Program-made: the position numbers and the translations under genes
The notes under the pieces: generated by a model
What the model saw: the letters and a program-made list of their open reading frames with translations, nothing else
Database searches by the model: none
What the model was told of the DNA's origin: nothing
Shown: in pieces, positions 8,706 to 17,978 of the stretch
Numbering within the stretch: the stretch's first letter is position 1
How the letters are laid out: every line of letters begins with the position of its first letter
NCBI RefSeq assembly: GCF_019429485.1
Contig: NZ_JAHXZN010000003.1
Span: forward strand, 310,001-374,000
Direction: 5' to 3'
From: Sphingomonas citri
GTDB taxonomy: Bacteria; Pseudomonadota; Alphaproteobacteria; Sphingomonadales; Sphingomonadaceae
Length of the DNA: 64,000 nt

Positions 8706-9170
8706 ATGTCCCGCCCACCCGTTCCCCCGTTCACCGCCGACACCGCGGCGCGGAAGGCCCGTCTCGCCGAGGATGCATGGAACAGCCGCAATCCCGTGAC
8801 GGTATCGCTGGCCTACACGCCCGATAGTGTCTGGCGGAACCGCAGCGAGTTCCTGACGGGGCGCGAGGCGATCGTCGCCTTTCTCGCACGCAAATGGGAG
8901 CGGGAGCTCGACTATCGCCTTATCAAGGAAGTGTGGGCGCATGACGGGAACCGGATCGCGGTCCGCTTCGCGTATGAGTGGCGCGACGCCGCCGGGCAAT
9001 GGTACCGCGCCTATGGCAACGAGAATTGGGCGTTCGACGGCGACGGTCTGATGACGCGCCGCATCGCCTCGATAAACGACCGCCCGATCGCGCCGGAAGA
9101 GCGCAAGTTCCATTGGCCGCTGGGACGGCGCCCGGACGATCATCCCTCGCTCAGCGAGCTCGACCTCTGA
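8706..9170 (+). CDS. DUF1348 / NTF2-like (SnoaL-fold) protein
   Basis: The 154-residue protein matches the DUF1348 group of the NTF2-like superfamily: [86 protein letters not shown] and the C-terminal [14 protein letters not shown]. These are small cone-shaped alpha+beta proteins whose pocket binds small molecules; the function of this group is not known. It is the first gene of a two-gene unit with the following TetR regulator, and its promoter carries a palindrome. A stress- or ligand-induced detoxification role is an inference from this arrangement. ATG 8706 follows GCGAGGAG. Confidence 0.9.
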   Translation: MSRPPVPPFTADTAARKARLAEDAWNSRNPVTVSLAYTPDSVWRNRSEFLTGREAIVAFLARKWERELDYRLIKEVWAHDGNRIAVRFAYEWRDAAGQWYRAYGNENWAFDGDGLMTRRIASINDRPIAPEERKFHWPLGRRPDDHPSLSELDL

Positions 9171-9751
9171 CCGCGAAGCGCACCCTCAGCGATCGCGCCA
9201 GCGCCCTCCCGGCGCTGGCGGAGGCATTCCGCGAGCATGGCTTTGAGGGGGCCAGCCTGACCATCCTCTCGCAGGCGACCGGCCTCGGAAAAGGCAGCCT
9301 CTACAACTTCTTCCCCGGCGGGAAGGAGGAGATGCTGGCTGCGGTGCTCGCCGACATCCACGCCTGGTTCGCGACTCATCTGTTTGATCCGCTCGAGCGA
9401 TCCGACGATCCGAGAGCGGCAATCCGGTCGATGATCGAGCAGGTGACCGCCTACTTCCGTTCCGGCCAGCGCGTGTGCCTCGTCGGCTCGATCAGTCTGG
9501 GCGCGTCGGGAGGCGGCTTCTCCCACCGGGTGAGCGCCTATTTCGCACGGTGGATCACGGCCTTGGCGGAATGTCTCGAACGCGGACGGGTGGCGCCGAC
9601 GGCGGCGCGCGCGTTCGCCGAGGAGACGGTCTGCGCGATCCAGGGGGCGATCATCCTGTCGCGGGCGCTCGGTGACGAGGCGATCTTCGGCTCGATCGTT
9701 GGTCGCCAGGAGAAGGTGCTGCTCGACGCCATGGCGGCGAACCGATCCTAA
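9167..9751 (+). CDS. TetR-family transcriptional regulator
   Basis: About 194 residues with an N-terminal helix-turn-helix: [35 protein letters not shown] and [12 protein letters not shown] TetR_C-type all-helical ligand domain follows ([28 protein letters not shown]). The product ends at TAA 9749-9751. The start is unclear: no ATG or GTG lies at a sensible place, and the best-placed codon is CTG 9167, which overlaps the DUF1348 stop as CTGA and would couple translation. TTG 9113, inside the DUF1348 gene, is the alternative. It probably represses its own two-gene operon through the palindrome at 8669-8686. Its last 4 nt overlap the convergent membrane gene. Confidence 0.88.
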   Translation: MTAKRTLSDRASALPALAEAFREHGFEGASLTILSQATGLGKGSLYNFFPGGKEEMLAAVLADIHAWFATHLFDPLERSDDPRAAIRSMIEQVTAYFRSGQRVCLVGSISLGASGGGFSHRVSAYFARWITALAECLERGRVAPTAARAFAEETVCAIQGAIILSRALGDEAIFGSIVGRQEKVLLDAMAANRS

Positions 9752-10203
9752 CCGTCTGAGCTGGCGAGGCGCCGCGTCCGTGCTCTCACGCCGCCGGCCC
9801 TCCGCCGCCACCGATGCGCCACGAACAGCGGCAGCGCCGCGAGCCCCACCGCCCAATGCGCCAGCGCCACCGCGGCATGCGCGTCCTCGTCGGCGAGGTA
9901 GTAGAGCAGGTCGCCGCTGAGCGCGAGCGCGACCGCGGTGCCGAACAGCGCGCCGCCCGACCAGCGCCGCCGCCGCGCGCGCCAGCCCGGGACGACGTGG
10001 AGGCCGTAGAGCAGCCCGAGCAGCGCCACCGTCGCGGTCGCCGCCACGGCGTGCGCGCGCAGCGCCCAGGGCTCGGCCGCGCTCGGCTCGGGGCCGAAGG
10101 CGCCGGCGCGCTGGCCCCAATGATGCAGCACCAGCCACGCCGCGCCGCTCGCCCACAGCAGCGCCAGCACCGCCTGGGCGAGACGACGCAGCCCGCGCGT
10201 CAC
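9748..10203 (-). CDS. four-helix membrane protein, possible b-type heme carrier
   Basis: The 151-residue protein has four predicted membrane spans, at about residues 8-28, 48-70, 83-102 and 110-130. Histidines sit at H27/H28, H51, H69, H109, H116 and H130. H116 and H130 are 14 residues apart in span 4, and H51/H69 bracket span 2. That resembles small b-type cytochromes such as the DUF4405/b561-like groups that accompany FMN-binding proteins. I do not recognise the exact family. It begins at GTG 10203, which overlaps the apbE stop as GTGA, so it is the last gene of a tightly coupled unit with apbE and the FMN-binding protein. An electron-carrying role between the quinone pool and the flavoprotein is inference. 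Confidence 0.72.
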   Translation of the reverse strand: MTRGLRRLAQAVLALLWASGAAWLVLHHWGQRAGAFGPEPSAAEPWALRAHAVAATATVALLGLLYGLHVVPGWRARRRRWSGGALFGTAVALALSGDLLYYLADEDAHAAVALAHWAVGLAALPLFVAHRWRRRAGGVRARTRRLASSDG

Positions 10204-10997
10204 GCCACGATCTCCTGCCAGGCGCGGCCGGGGCGGTGGAGGAAGGCGCGCGCGCGCAGCCGTGCGACCAGCGGCCCCGCCGCCGCGCCGCGCGCCAGCA
10301 CCACCTTCGTCAGCGCGTCCGCCACCGCGCAGCGGGGCGCGGCGACGCTGGCGAAACCGGGTGGCAGCGGCGCGCCGGTGACCGGATCGCGATGCTGCGG
10401 CGCGCCGCGGTCCGCGGTCGCGGCGACGACGTCGCTGCTGGCGAGCGCACCGTCAGCGATCAGCACCGCGACCGGCGGCGCGGCGTGGCGCGGCGCCAGC
10501 GCGACCCACTCGTCCGACCCGAAACTGCGCAGGTCGCCGCCGGCGTTGACCGTGGCCGACGCCACGCCGGCGCGGCGCAGCGCGGCGATCGCGCGATCGA
10601 CCGCATAGCCCTTGGCGATCCCGCCGAGGTCGAGCCGCAGCGGCCGCGTCACCGCCACCGCGCCGCGCGCGACGCGCAGGTCGCGCCATGACGCCGCGCG
10701 CGGCGCCCCCGCCGGCGCTGGCACGACCGGGTCGAACGCGCCGTCGCTGGCGCGTGCCAGCGCCAGCGCGAGCCACAGGCAGCGCGCGGTGAGCGGATCC
10801 ACCGGCGCGCGCTCGCCCGCGCCGAGCCGCGCCACCGCGGCGATATCGCTGTCGTCGCGATAGGCGCTCAGCCGCGCCTCGACCGCGGCGACCGCGGCGA
10901 AGGCGGACTCGACCGCCCGCTCCAGTTCGTCCGCCCCCTCGGCGCGCACCGCGACGAGCGTGCCGAGCAGCGGGCGCGCGCGCTCAATGCGGCGCAA
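10200..10997 (-). CDS. apbE: ApbE-type FAD:protein FMN transferase
   Basis: ApbE attaches FMN covalently to Thr or Ser of target flavoproteins using FAD and Mg2+. This 265-residue protein has RPLLGTLVAV, DLGGIAKGYAVDRAI, VNAGGDLRSFG, ALASSDVVAAT, HRDPVTGAPLP and VADALTKV, which together identify the family. It starts at TTG 10997, inside the preceding FMN-binding gene (14-nt overlap), and its stop overlaps the next start, so three genes are translationally coupled. The likely target is the neighbour's SGGTLS motif. Oddly, this start gives no signal peptide or lipobox although most ApbE proteins are exported. Either the enzyme works in the cytosol before export of its target, or the true start differs. 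Confidence 0.9.
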   Translation of the reverse strand: MRRIERARPLLGTLVAVRAEGADELERAVESAFAAVAAVEARLSAYRDDSDIAAVARLGAGERAPVDPLTARCLWLALALARASDGAFDPVVPAPAGAPRAASWRDLRVARGAVAVTRPLRLDLGGIAKGYAVDRAIAALRRAGVASATVNAGGDLRSFGSDEWVALAPRHAAPPVAVLIADGALASSDVVAATADRGAPQHRDPVTGAPLPPGFASVAAPRCAVADALTKVVLARGAAAGPLVARLRARAFLHRPGRAWQEIVA

Positions 10998-11505
10998 AGA
11001 CGATCCGGTCGGTGGCGAGCAGCCGGCGCACGCCGTCGGCGACGTGGCGCGCCGAGAGCGTGCCGCCCGAGTTGTTGCGGATGTCCTGCCCCAGCGCGAG
11101 CGGCGCGCCGTCGCGCTTGCCGGTGAACTGCGCGCGCCACGCCGGGTCGCGCACCTGCCCGCCATAGCTCTCGCGATAGTCGAGGATCTCGAGCGCGCGC
11201 ACCGCGCCGGCGGGATCGAGCGCGAGCGCGAGCGTGATGTTCTCGTGCTTGCCCAGCACCTGGTCGACGATCAGCCGCGCGCCGTCTGGCGCGCGCCAGC
11301 TGTGCACGGTGCGGGAATGAACGCTCACCCCCGAGCGCGCGCTGATCGCCGCCGCCTGCGCGTCGGTCAGCACGCGGTCATCGCGCACCAGCGCGACGCC
11401 GGGGAAGAGCGCGGCCCTGGCCTGGTCGACCGTCATAAAGGTGGTCGCCCAGGCCGGGCTCGCCAGCACCGGCGCGGCGGCGAGCAGGACGAAGCGGCAG
11501 CGCAT
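10984..11505 (-). CDS. FMN-binding domain protein, exported, substrate of ApbE
   Basis: This 173-residue protein has a signal peptide (VLLAAAPVLASPAWA) and ends with an FMN_bind-type domain. QDIRNNSGGTLSARHV contains an SGGTLS element that fits the [ST]Gx[ST]x[ST] flavinylation motif, with T149 the expected FMN attachment point. Upstream blocks LGKHENITLALALDP and ILDYRESYGGQVRD match the FMN-binding fold of RnfG/NqrC-like proteins. It probably sits in the periplasm as a one-electron flavin carrier. The gene lies between an outer-membrane protein gene (11 nt away) and apbE (overlapping), and the unit ends with a His-rich membrane protein, which together suggest an electron-transfer module. 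Confidence 0.88.
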   Translation of the reverse strand: MRCRFVLLAAAPVLASPAWATTFMTVDQARAALFPGVALVRDDRVLTDAQAAAISARSGVSVHSRTVHSWRAPDGARLIVDQVLGKHENITLALALDPAGAVRALEILDYRESYGGQVRDPAWRAQFTGKRDGAPLALGQDIRNNSGGTLSARHVADGVRRLLATDRIVFAPH

Positions 11506-11516
11506 CCTCGCGGGCC

Positions 11517-12416
11517 TCAGAAGGGGATGCCGTATTTCAGCGTCAACTCGTCGCGCTCGTGGCTGCGCAGGAAGAGGTGGCGGCCGATGTCGCGCCCGTC
11601 CTCGTCATAGCCCGGGTTGCCCGCGACCTGGTGGAGCCAGCCGAGCGTCGCCCAGCCGTGCTGCCCGGCAAAGTGGAGCGACGGCCCGACCCAGTAGACC
11701 GAATGCTCGTGATGGGTGAAGTTGCCGTATTCATTGTGGTTGCGTCCCTCGACCCCGAGGTAGACCTTGGGCGCGACGCGCGCGGTGACGCCCAGCTCGT
11801 TGTTCCAGTCGAGCTCGCTGTTGGTGTCGTCGCGCCCGGCGAAGCGGATCGACTCGGCCTCGAGCACGAGGTTGTACGCGACGATCACGCGGTCCTCGGC
11901 GAAGTTCTTCTGGACGATCGCGCGCGTCTCCAGCTCGAACGTGCCCGGCGCGTAGCGCAGCCCATTGTGGAGATCGCGGAAGTCGTACTCGGGCTCGAGG
12001 TAGAGCGCGAGGCCCCAGCCGCCCTTGTTCTTGTACGGGCTGAGCGCGCGATAGACGAACTCGGCCGAGACGCTCTGCGGCGAGAAACGATGGCGCGTGA
12101 AGCCGGTGTCGGCGCTCGGGTCGTCGTCGTCGGGCGCGCCGGTGGCGTGCATCCGGTTCGAGTTGACGTAGAGCGACGCTTGCAGATCGTCGGTGACGCC
12201 GACCTCCAGCTCGCTGCGGAAGTCGGTGGCGTCGTAATGGCCGAAGCGGCGCCCGGCGCGCTCGCGCACCACCTGCTCGACCTCGACATGGCCCTTGGGC
12301 GTGAGATCGGTGGTGTAGAGCCGCGAGAACATGCCCTCGCCGGCGCGGGCGGGCGCGGCGGCGAGGCACGCGCCGGCGAGCAGCGCGGCGCCGAGCGCGC
12401 GCGCGTGAGATGTCAT
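11517..12416 (-). CDS. outer-membrane beta-barrel protein upstream of flavinylation genes
   Basis: The 299-residue product has a signal peptide ending at APARAGEGMF, then alternating amphipathic strands rich in Tyr, Trp and acidic residues. It closes with LTLKYGIPF, whose terminal Phe is the usual signal for insertion in the outer membrane. Segments such as YTTDLTPKGHVEVEQ, ELEVGVTDDLQASLYVN, YLEPEYDF and LGVEGRNHNEYG recall an uncharacterised family that I believe is DUF6662; this is from memory. The start at ATG 12416 follows a G-rich stretch. It is the first gene of the minus-strand unit with the FMN-binding protein and ApbE, so it might be a pore or sensor for the same process. Confidence 0.8.
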   Translation of the reverse strand: MTSHARALGAALLAGACLAAAPARAGEGMFSRLYTTDLTPKGHVEVEQVVRERAGRRFGHYDATDFRSELEVGVTDDLQASLYVNSNRMHATGAPDDDDPSADTGFTRHRFSPQSVSAEFVYRALSPYKNKGGWGLALYLEPEYDFRDLHNGLRYAPGTFELETRAIVQKNFAEDRVIVAYNLVLEAESIRFAGRDDTNSELDWNNELGVTARVAPKVYLGVEGRNHNEYGNFTHHEHSVYWVGPSLHFAGQHGWATLGWLHQVAGNPGYDEDGRDIGRHLFLRSHERDELTLKYGIPF

Positions 12417-12562
12417 ACGGAAGGTCCCCCCGTGTCGGTTCTTGCGATCGGCTCGCATGTATTCGGGGGAGGGCGAGGGTCACAAGCGACGGCTGACCCG
12501 GGGTGGGGAGCGGGGGCCTGCTGCGTGGCGGGCGAGAGGCTCGGCGCCGCTTCTCCTTTCCT

Positions 12563-12660
12563 CCGTCATCCTGAACTCGTTTCAGGATCCACCGGCCCGC
12601 GGGCGCCGCCGCGCCTGAATGTGCGGCACCGTGGATCCTGAAACGAGTTCAGGATGACGG
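12563..12660. repeat. dispersed palindromic repeat with perfect 30-bp arms
   Basis: The 30-bp segments 12563-12592 and 12631-12660 are exact reverse complements, bounded by CCGTCATCCTG and CAGGATGACGG, with a 38-nt loop. It belongs to the GTCATCC/GGATGAC-bounded repeat family and is the most perfect copy in the window. It lies between the upstream end of the outer-membrane protein gene and the metallopeptidase-like gene. Confidence 0.85.
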
Positions 12661-12700
12661 CAGTGTGCGGCGGTGCGACGCACGGCCGCGCCGCGTCCCC

Positions 12701-13156
12701 TCATCCCGTCCCGAACGGCAGGATCGTCTCGTAGCGCGCCAGCTCGGGTGCCCCCGCGACGGTGGCGCCGCGGCGCAGCAGGAAGGCGTGGCGGACGATC
12801 TCGGCCTGCTGCTCCAGCCCGTAGCGCTCGAGCGGCCAGCCGGGGTGGATGGTGTAATGGTAGCGGCAGAAGGGATGGCGCGCGAGCGGCAGGCACACGC
12901 CGCGCTGGTGCTGCCACACGTGGCACAGCTCGTGGACGAACAGCCCCTGCAGCCCGAGCGGCGCGGCGGCGAAATCGTCGCGCCACAGCTCGCCCCTGGG
13001 GTGGAAGTGGATCGTGCCGCGCGGCGCCATCACCACGTCGCGCGGCTGGAAGAAGGCCCATCGGCGTCGCGCCAGCCGCACCGGCGCATAGTCGATCGAG
13101 TCGCCGTAGACCGAGCGCGCGAGATCGATCTCGCCGGGGGTGAGTGGGCGGGTCAT
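12701..13156 (-). CDS. HExxH metallopeptidase-like protein ('vgr-related')
   Basis: The 151-residue cytosolic protein carries the zinc-protease signature H75-E76-L77-C78-H79 within GLFVHELCHVWQHQRG. Conserved flanking blocks are RPLTPGEIDLARSVYG, DYAPVRLARRRWAFFQPR and GTIHFHP. Similar small proteins are annotated in sphingomonads as 'vgr related' or DUF4157-like, names that come from similarity to the peptidase-like part of secretion-system effectors. The function is unknown and no secretion genes are near. A third zinc ligand is not obvious; E115 or H122 downstream are candidates. The gene stands alone between two palindromic repeats. Confidence 0.75.
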   Translation of the reverse strand: MTRPLTPGEIDLARSVYGDSIDYAPVRLARRRWAFFQPRDVVMAPRGTIHFHPRGELWRDDFAAAPLGLQGLFVHELCHVWQHQRGVCLPLARHPFCRYHYTIHPGWPLERYGLEQQAEIVRHAFLLRRGATVAGAPELARYETILPFGTG

Positions 13157-13210
13157 GCGCGAGTGAGACGGGCGAGGCGGAGGTTAAGGCGCACGATCCA
13201 CCTTTTCCGT

Positions 13211-13296
13211 TCCCCGGCGAAGGCCGGGGCCCAGCTGGGAAGGCCGTGGTGAGACTCACCAACCTTCCCCACCTGGGCCCCGGCCTCCGCCGGGGC
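13211..13296. repeat. dispersed palindromic repeat (second GGGGCCCAG-type copy)
   Basis: Arms 13212-13234 and 13273-13295 are nearly perfect reverse complements (GGCCGGGGCCCAG against CTGGGCCCCGGCC) around 38 nt containing GTGGTGAGACTCAC. It is the same family as 4744-4836. Confidence 0.75.
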
Positions 13297-13357
13297 ACTG
13301 CGGGAGGCGGCGCCGACACCCGCCCTCACGCGCAACGACGCGTCGCCCACCGCGCCC

Positions 13358-13813
13358 TCACTCCGGCGCGGCATCGCCCGCCGCGATCACGCGCGCGTCG
13401 GCGCGCAAAGCGCTGCCGTCGGCGAAGCGCAACGTCAGCGGCAGCGTGCTCCCCGGCGCGACTCCGGCGGGCAGGCCGAACAGCATGACGTGCTGCGCGC
13501 CCGGCGCGAAGGCGACGCTGCCGCGCGCGGGCACGCGCACGCTCGGCAGCGAGTCCATCGTCGCCATGCCGTTCCCGGTCATCCGGCTGGTGTGGAGCTC
13601 GGCGCGCGCCGCGCCCGGCGCCTCCACCTGCACCAAGGTGGCGTCCGCGGCGCCGCCGTGCAGCAGGAAATAGCCCGCCGCCGGCCGCCCCGGCACCGCC
13701 GCGAGCCGGACATAGGCGTCCCCGACCGCGGGCGCGCTCGGCTGCGCCGAGCAGGCGGCGAGCGATGCGGCCGCGAGCAGCGGCGCGGCGAAGGTCCATC
13801 GGCGTGCGGTCAC
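13358..13813 (-). CDS. PCu(A)C-type copper chaperone lipoprotein
   Basis: PCu(A)C proteins bind Cu(I) in the periplasm and help load cytochrome c oxidase. The 151-residue product has a lipobox SLAAC with the lipidated Cys at 21. The copper motif is H74 followed by M83/M86, then H108-V-M110; M86 to H108 is the standard 21-residue gap. AYVRLAAVPGRPAAGYFLLHG matches the family in the first strands, with H52 an extra ligand-like residue. GTG 13813 follows GAGGAGACCAGA. It stands alone, divergent from the ABC-F gene; no cox or Sco gene is in the window. DUF461 is the older family name. Confidence 0.9.
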   Translation of the reverse strand: MTARRWTFAAPLLAAASLAACSAQPSAPAVGDAYVRLAAVPGRPAAGYFLLHGGAADATLVQVEAPGAARAELHTSRMTGNGMATMDSLPSVRVPARGSVAFAPGAQHVMLFGLPAGVAPGSTLPLTLRFADGSALRADARVIAAGDAAPE

Positions 13814-13912
13814 TCTGGTCTCCTCGGCCGTGCGGTGTAGGTGTCGCGGCCCCGGCCGGCAAGCATCGCCCCCGCCATTGCCAGCCGCGCCCCCGCCACC
13901 TAGGTCCGCGCG

Positions 13913-15694
<1,782 letters not shown>

Positions 15695-15844
15695 GGGGAG
15701 GCGGCCGAGGGGGTGATCCGGTGCTTTCGGGAAGGGGTAAGTCCGCGACTAGCCTGCGTCATTCCGACCTGGGGCGTCCATCGGAACAGGTTTGAGCCGG
15801 GGATCAGAAGCCCGGGCCGATAGGGCGGACCATACTCGTTCGGT

Positions 15845-15945
15845 CTCCCCCTCCCCTTCAGGGAAGGGGTGGGGTGGGGCGCTCCCACAGGCGGCACGCT
15901 CGTTGGAAGGCCCCACCCCCGGCCCCTCCCCTAAAGGGGAGGGGT
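15845..15945. repeat. dispersed palindromic repeat (CTCCCCTT...AAGGGGAG family)
   Basis: The left part reads CTCCCCCTCCCCTTCAGGG and AGGGGTGGGGTGGGGC; the right part reads GCCCCACCCCCGGCCCCTCC and CTAAAGGGGAGGGG, so the two halves pair over the whole length. Related copies at 30531-30687 and 33873-34038 carry an additional internal hairpin pair that is absent here. It fills the gap between the convergent ABC-F and DUF2490 genes. Confidence 0.75.
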
Positions 15946-15990
15946 GCCGCGTCAAACGCAGGAAGAGCTGCCGGCCGTGCCCCCACCGCC

Positions 15991-16695
15991 TCAGTCGTGC
16001 AGGATCGGGCCGAGCGCGTTGATGGTCAGCTGCAGGCTCAGCGCATGTTCCATCTGCGGCCGCGCGCCTCCCAGCCCGAAGCGATATTGGTTGAGATAGC
16101 CGATATCGAGCATCACCTTGCGGCGGACGAAGGGCAGGGTGACGCCCGCCATGTTGCGCATCCGCTCATAGCCCGAGCGCTGGCCCCAGGCGGTGCTGTT
16201 GGGGACGATGAAGCTCTCGTGGCTGGCGTAGAGCGCGTAGCCGCGCGATCCCAGCGGGTGATTGTAGCGTGCCAGCGGACGGACGCGGACACCGATCTCG
16301 CTGCCGCCGGGGTTTAAGCGCTCGTCCACCCGCAGCCGCCCGAGCAGCCGCCCGCGGGTCAGCACCACCTGCTGGCGCAGCCGGTTCTCGTGCACCGTCG
16401 GCCCGGTGGCGCTGTACAGCCCGACGTAGCGGTAGCCGACGCCCAGCTCGATCGCGGAGCTGAGCTTGTAGCCGAGCAGCCCGCCGACCTCGGTCTGGGT
16501 CAGTCCCTCGATGCGATCGCCCCAGCGTCCGATCTGCTCGAGCGTGACTCGCACCTCCGGCGTCAGCGGCACGACGAGGTTCACCTGCTCCCACAGCTGG
16601 CGGTCCTCGACCTGCGCGGCGGCGGGCGCGGCGCAGAGGAGCAGGGCGGCGAGCGGCGCCGAGAGCAGCACCGCCGCGCGACGAGATGGCACCAC
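15991..16695 (-). CDS. DUF2490 outer-membrane protein
   Basis: A 234-residue exported protein with the signal peptide LLSAPLAALLLCAAPAAAQ. It then shows DUF2490 landmarks: DRQLWEQVNLVVPLTPEV, YRYVGLYSATGPTVHENRLRQQ, LLGRLRVDERLN, GVRVRPLARYN, YALYASHESFI and a closing VMLDIGYLNQYRF. DUF2490 proteins are predicted outer-membrane barrels of unknown role. I start at GTG 16695, preceded by GGGGGAGGAAC; the longer upstream frame lacks any signal sequence. A second DUF2490 member lies at 60782-61480 in the chromate operon, with the same closing pattern (EPGYLNQR), so this genome keeps at least two. Confidence 0.85.
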   Translation of the reverse strand: MVPSRRAAVLLSAPLAALLLCAAPAAAQVEDRQLWEQVNLVVPLTPEVRVTLEQIGRWGDRIEGLTQTEVGGLLGYKLSSAIELGVGYRYVGLYSATGPTVHENRLRQQVVLTRGRLLGRLRVDERLNPGGSEIGVRVRPLARYNHPLGSRGYALYASHESFIVPNSTAWGQRSGYERMRNMAGVTLPFVRRKVMLDIGYLNQYRFGLGGARPQMEHALSLQLTINALGPILHD

Positions 16696-16894
16696 CGAAC
16701 CGTTCCTCCCCCGGATGAGCCGCGCGGCGCTACACGCGCCGGCGCCCGCTTGCCAGGGGAGAGCCGCGCGGCTGCGCCGATGCGGAACACAGGAAAGGGC
16801 GAGGCCGTCGCCGGCCCCGCCCTCTCTCTCCCCCGCACGGGACGCCACTGGTGCGGTCGGTCGCGCTAGGCTCCCTTCGCGACCGAGACCGGGA

Positions 16895-17521
16895 TCAGAA
16901 GTGCGCCACGATGCCGAGCGTCGGGCGGAAGCTGTTGGTCCAGCCGAAGGTCGAGACCTCGCCGCGCAGGCGGATGCCCGAGTTGCCCGTCAGGCCGCCG
17001 AGACCGATCTCCTTCGGGCCGACCTCGAAGCCGATGCCGTAGGTGACGTCGTGGAAGTCACGATCGGTGTTCACGCGCTTGTCGAAATTGACCCACTGGT
17101 AGCCGACCTTGCCGTAGATCAGGCCGCTCTCGCCGGCGCGCAGGCCGAAGCGGCCGGCGGCGCCGTACTGCCAGTCGATGTCGCCCGAGATGCCCTTCGC
17201 GACATTGCCCTCGGCGCCGACGAAGAAGGCGCCGAGCGGCACGTTGGCACCGACCAGGCCCTCGACCAGCGAGCCGTTCAGCTTGTTCCGGTTCGGCGCA
17301 CCCGCGACGCTGTCGGTCTGGAACTCCTCCCAGCCGCCGCGCACCGCGACATAGGGCTCGAAGCCGAACGCCTTGCTGCCGTCGGGCGCCTGCGCGGTCG
17401 AGCTGTCGACCGGGGCGCTGGTGGGCGCACTGGTGTCGGTCGCGGTGGCGTCCTGCGCCAGCGAGGGGGTGGCGACGAACGCGGCGGACGCGGCGACGGC
17501 CGCAAGAACGAGCTTACGCAT
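16895..17521 (-). CDS. OmpA-like/opacity-type outer-membrane beta-barrel protein
   Basis: The 208-residue product has a signal peptide (LVLAAVAASAAFVATPSLAQ), then a Thr/Ser/Ala/Pro-rich linker to about residue 48, then a small barrel. Barrel strands include PYVAVRGGWEEFQ, GAFFVGAEGNVAKG, GAAGRFGLRAG, GLIYGKVGYQWVNF, YGIGFEVG and RLRGEVSTFGW, and the protein ends LGIVAHF with a terminal Phe. This is the outer_membrane_beta-barrel (OmpA/Opa-like eight-strand) pattern common in alphaproteobacteria. Function is unknown beyond envelope structure. The gene is monocistronic, facing the same way as the DUF2490 gene 199 nt away. Confidence 0.85.
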   Translation of the reverse strand: MRKLVLAAVAASAAFVATPSLAQDATATDTSAPTSAPVDSSTAQAPDGSKAFGFEPYVAVRGGWEEFQTDSVAGAPNRNKLNGSLVEGLVGANVPLGAFFVGAEGNVAKGISGDIDWQYGAAGRFGLRAGESGLIYGKVGYQWVNFDKRVNTDRDFHDVTYGIGFEVGPKEIGLGGLTGNSGIRLRGEVSTFGWTNSFRPTLGIVAHF

Positions 17522-17978
17522 ACGGGTTCCTCAAGATCAGTTTCGTTGTCCGGTGTATGACGCCGCAGGCGCCCGGACCGGGGACCCACTGAACCGCGCG
17601 CGTCCGGCTTGGTTGCTGCGAAATCGTGCTGCGATGCGACGTGATCCCGAGGTGTGGCCGAAGTGACACGCTTTCTGTCGGGAAGATGAACGCGACCGCG
17701 CCATTGTGGCGGAGATCGGGCGGCGATGCGGCGGGCGCGCCGCGGTAGCGGCGGGCGTGAGGCGGGGGTGGTACGGGCTTCGCGGCGGCTCGGAGGGTCG
17801 CGCGCGGCCCGGGCGGGGGCCGCTCACCCCACCGCCGATATCGCCGCGCGGGCGGGGATTCATAGACGCTGACGTCGCGCCTCTCTCACTAAGGTCCGCG
17901 CTGGATCCCCGCCTCCGCGGGCATGACGATGGAAGGAGGGGGGCAGCCGGCTGAAGCGACCGGCCCGCTCAGCCCCGC
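17522..17978. other. 457-bp gene-free region, half palindromic repeat
   Basis: No open frame here has family features; the longest are Arg/Pro/Gly-rich. The segment at about 17898-17931 (CTGGATCCCCGCCTCCGCGG followed by CATGAC) looks like one arm of the GTCATCC-type repeat without its partner. The stretch 17620-17680, just upstream of the barrel gene, is less GC-rich and likely holds its promoter. Confidence 0.35.

Noticed and set aside
8978..9166. N-terminal extension of the TetR protein reading through the DUF1348 gene
   Set aside because: The extension is Arg/Pro-rich out-of-frame translation of DUF1348 and does not match TetR proteins.
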